From Chromatiales bacterium (GTDB lineage: Bacteria > Pseudomonadota > Gammaproteobacteria > UBA6429 > Thiohalophilaceae): 5,896 nt of DNA. The stretch is from contig JALXDW010000242.1 of the NCBI GenBank assembly GCA_027070385.1, positions 1 to 5,896 of the forward strand. The letters run 5' to 3'. Shown in pieces: positions 5,637 to 5,896 of the stretch (positions are counted from its first letter, which is position 1; each line of letters begins with the position of its first letter). The translations under genes and the position numbers were made by a program. The notes beneath the pieces are model-generated. The model saw only the letters and a list, made by a program, of their open reading frames with translations, had not been told where the DNA came from and made no database searches.

Positions 5637-5896
5637 TCAGGATTTTTTTATCGCCATGGCTTTAAGCATGGCTTTTGCTTCCGTAGCAGTTAATTCTGGG
5701 TAAATTTGTAACATCAAGGCCACCATGCCGGACACATGGGGCGTGGCAAAGCTGGTGCCGGTTTGTATGGCATGGCCGCCCCCTGGTGCCAAAACCTCAA
5801 TATCGGTACCACGGGCATCGTACTCAATCATGTTTTTTGGCCGAAAACCCACCTGATACTTGTCCTGATACTCTTCGCGGTCGACACTAATAACCG
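5637..5896 (-). CDS. Subtilisin-family (S8) serine protease, C-terminal fragment at window edge
   Basis: The frame is open to the right window edge and ends at TGA (5637-5639). About 85 codons are visible. TGTSFATPHVSGMVALML carries the catalytic Ser (codon 5751-5753) in the classic GTS-x-ATPHV-G block. It is preceded by IEVLAPGGG, the usual VDVAAPGG-like strand, and by VISVD at the edge, like the V-AVGA strand. The protein stops 37 residues after the catalytic Ser, so it has no long C-terminal extension such as an autotransporter or sorting domain. The Asp and His of the triad and any signal peptide lie outside the window. Its place next to a peptidase-less exporter makes it a candidate leader protease. 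Its GC content, about 50% by hand count against about 40% next door, and the 89-base gap leave open that it is an unrelated flanking gene. Confidence 0.93.
   Translation of the reverse strand, partial: VISVDREEYQDKYQVGFRPKNMIEYDARGTDIEVLAPGGGHAIQTGTSFATPHVSGMVALMLQIYPELTATEAKAMLKAMAIKKS

Noticed and set aside
5637..5852. Independent 71-residue gene starting at a GTG at 5850-5852
   Set aside because: The frame continues unbroken to the window edge with subtilase-like sequence before the GTG, and the visible part holds only the Ser block of the triad. It is the end of a longer gene.

Overview
The window is a compact, single-strand locus. Every gene reads on the minus strand, so the genes are described here from right to left. 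The content is a candidate RiPP (ribosomally made, post-translationally modified peptide) biosynthetic operon: the tail of a subtilisin-type protease (5637-5896, cut by the window edge), an ABC exporter with fused membrane and ATPase domains (3736-5547), a radical SAM/SPASM peptide maturase (2628-3746), an 80-residue precursor-like peptide (2352-2594), a cobalamin-binding-domain radical SAM enzyme (722-2248) and a third, simpler radical SAM enzyme (1-720, cut by the left edge). No tRNA, rRNA, CRISPR array or insertion sequence was seen, and the largest non-coding gap is 103 bases.

The organism cannot be named from this sequence. Clear Shine-Dalgarno sites (AAAGGTG twice, GAGGA once) and roughly 40% GC in the lines I counted by hand fit a moderately AT-rich bacterium. 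A proteobacterium is my guess, with low confidence. The protease tail is richer in GC (about 50% by hand count), which may mark the border between a host gene and the cluster.

Proposed logic (inference): the precursor is made as an acidic leader followed by a Gly/Ser/aromatic tail containing Tyr-Gly-Trp-Ser-Lys-Pro. The SPASM enzyme, encoded immediately upstream of it, is the best candidate for installing a radical-made crosslink in that tail. The B12-type enzyme would add a second modification such as C-methylation, and the third radical SAM enzyme a further one. The exporter has no peptidase domain, so leader removal would need another protease; the neighbouring subtilase is a candidate. 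The Tyr-Gly-Trp-Ser-Lys stretch lines up with the Trp-Asn-Trp-Ser-Lys part of darobactin, in which a radical SAM/SPASM enzyme crosslinks Trp to Lys. The leader, the exporter type and the two extra radical SAM enzymes differ from the darobactin cluster, so this looks like a distinct relative or a convergent system.

Translation is tightly coupled at two junctions (an 11-base overlap and a 1-base gap). The precursor gene has its own strong ribosome site and is bracketed by two substantial inverted repeats: an imperfect 39-base hairpin at the end of the SPASM gene and a perfect 14-bp hairpin just after the precursor. This arrangement would suit making more precursor than enzyme from one transcript.
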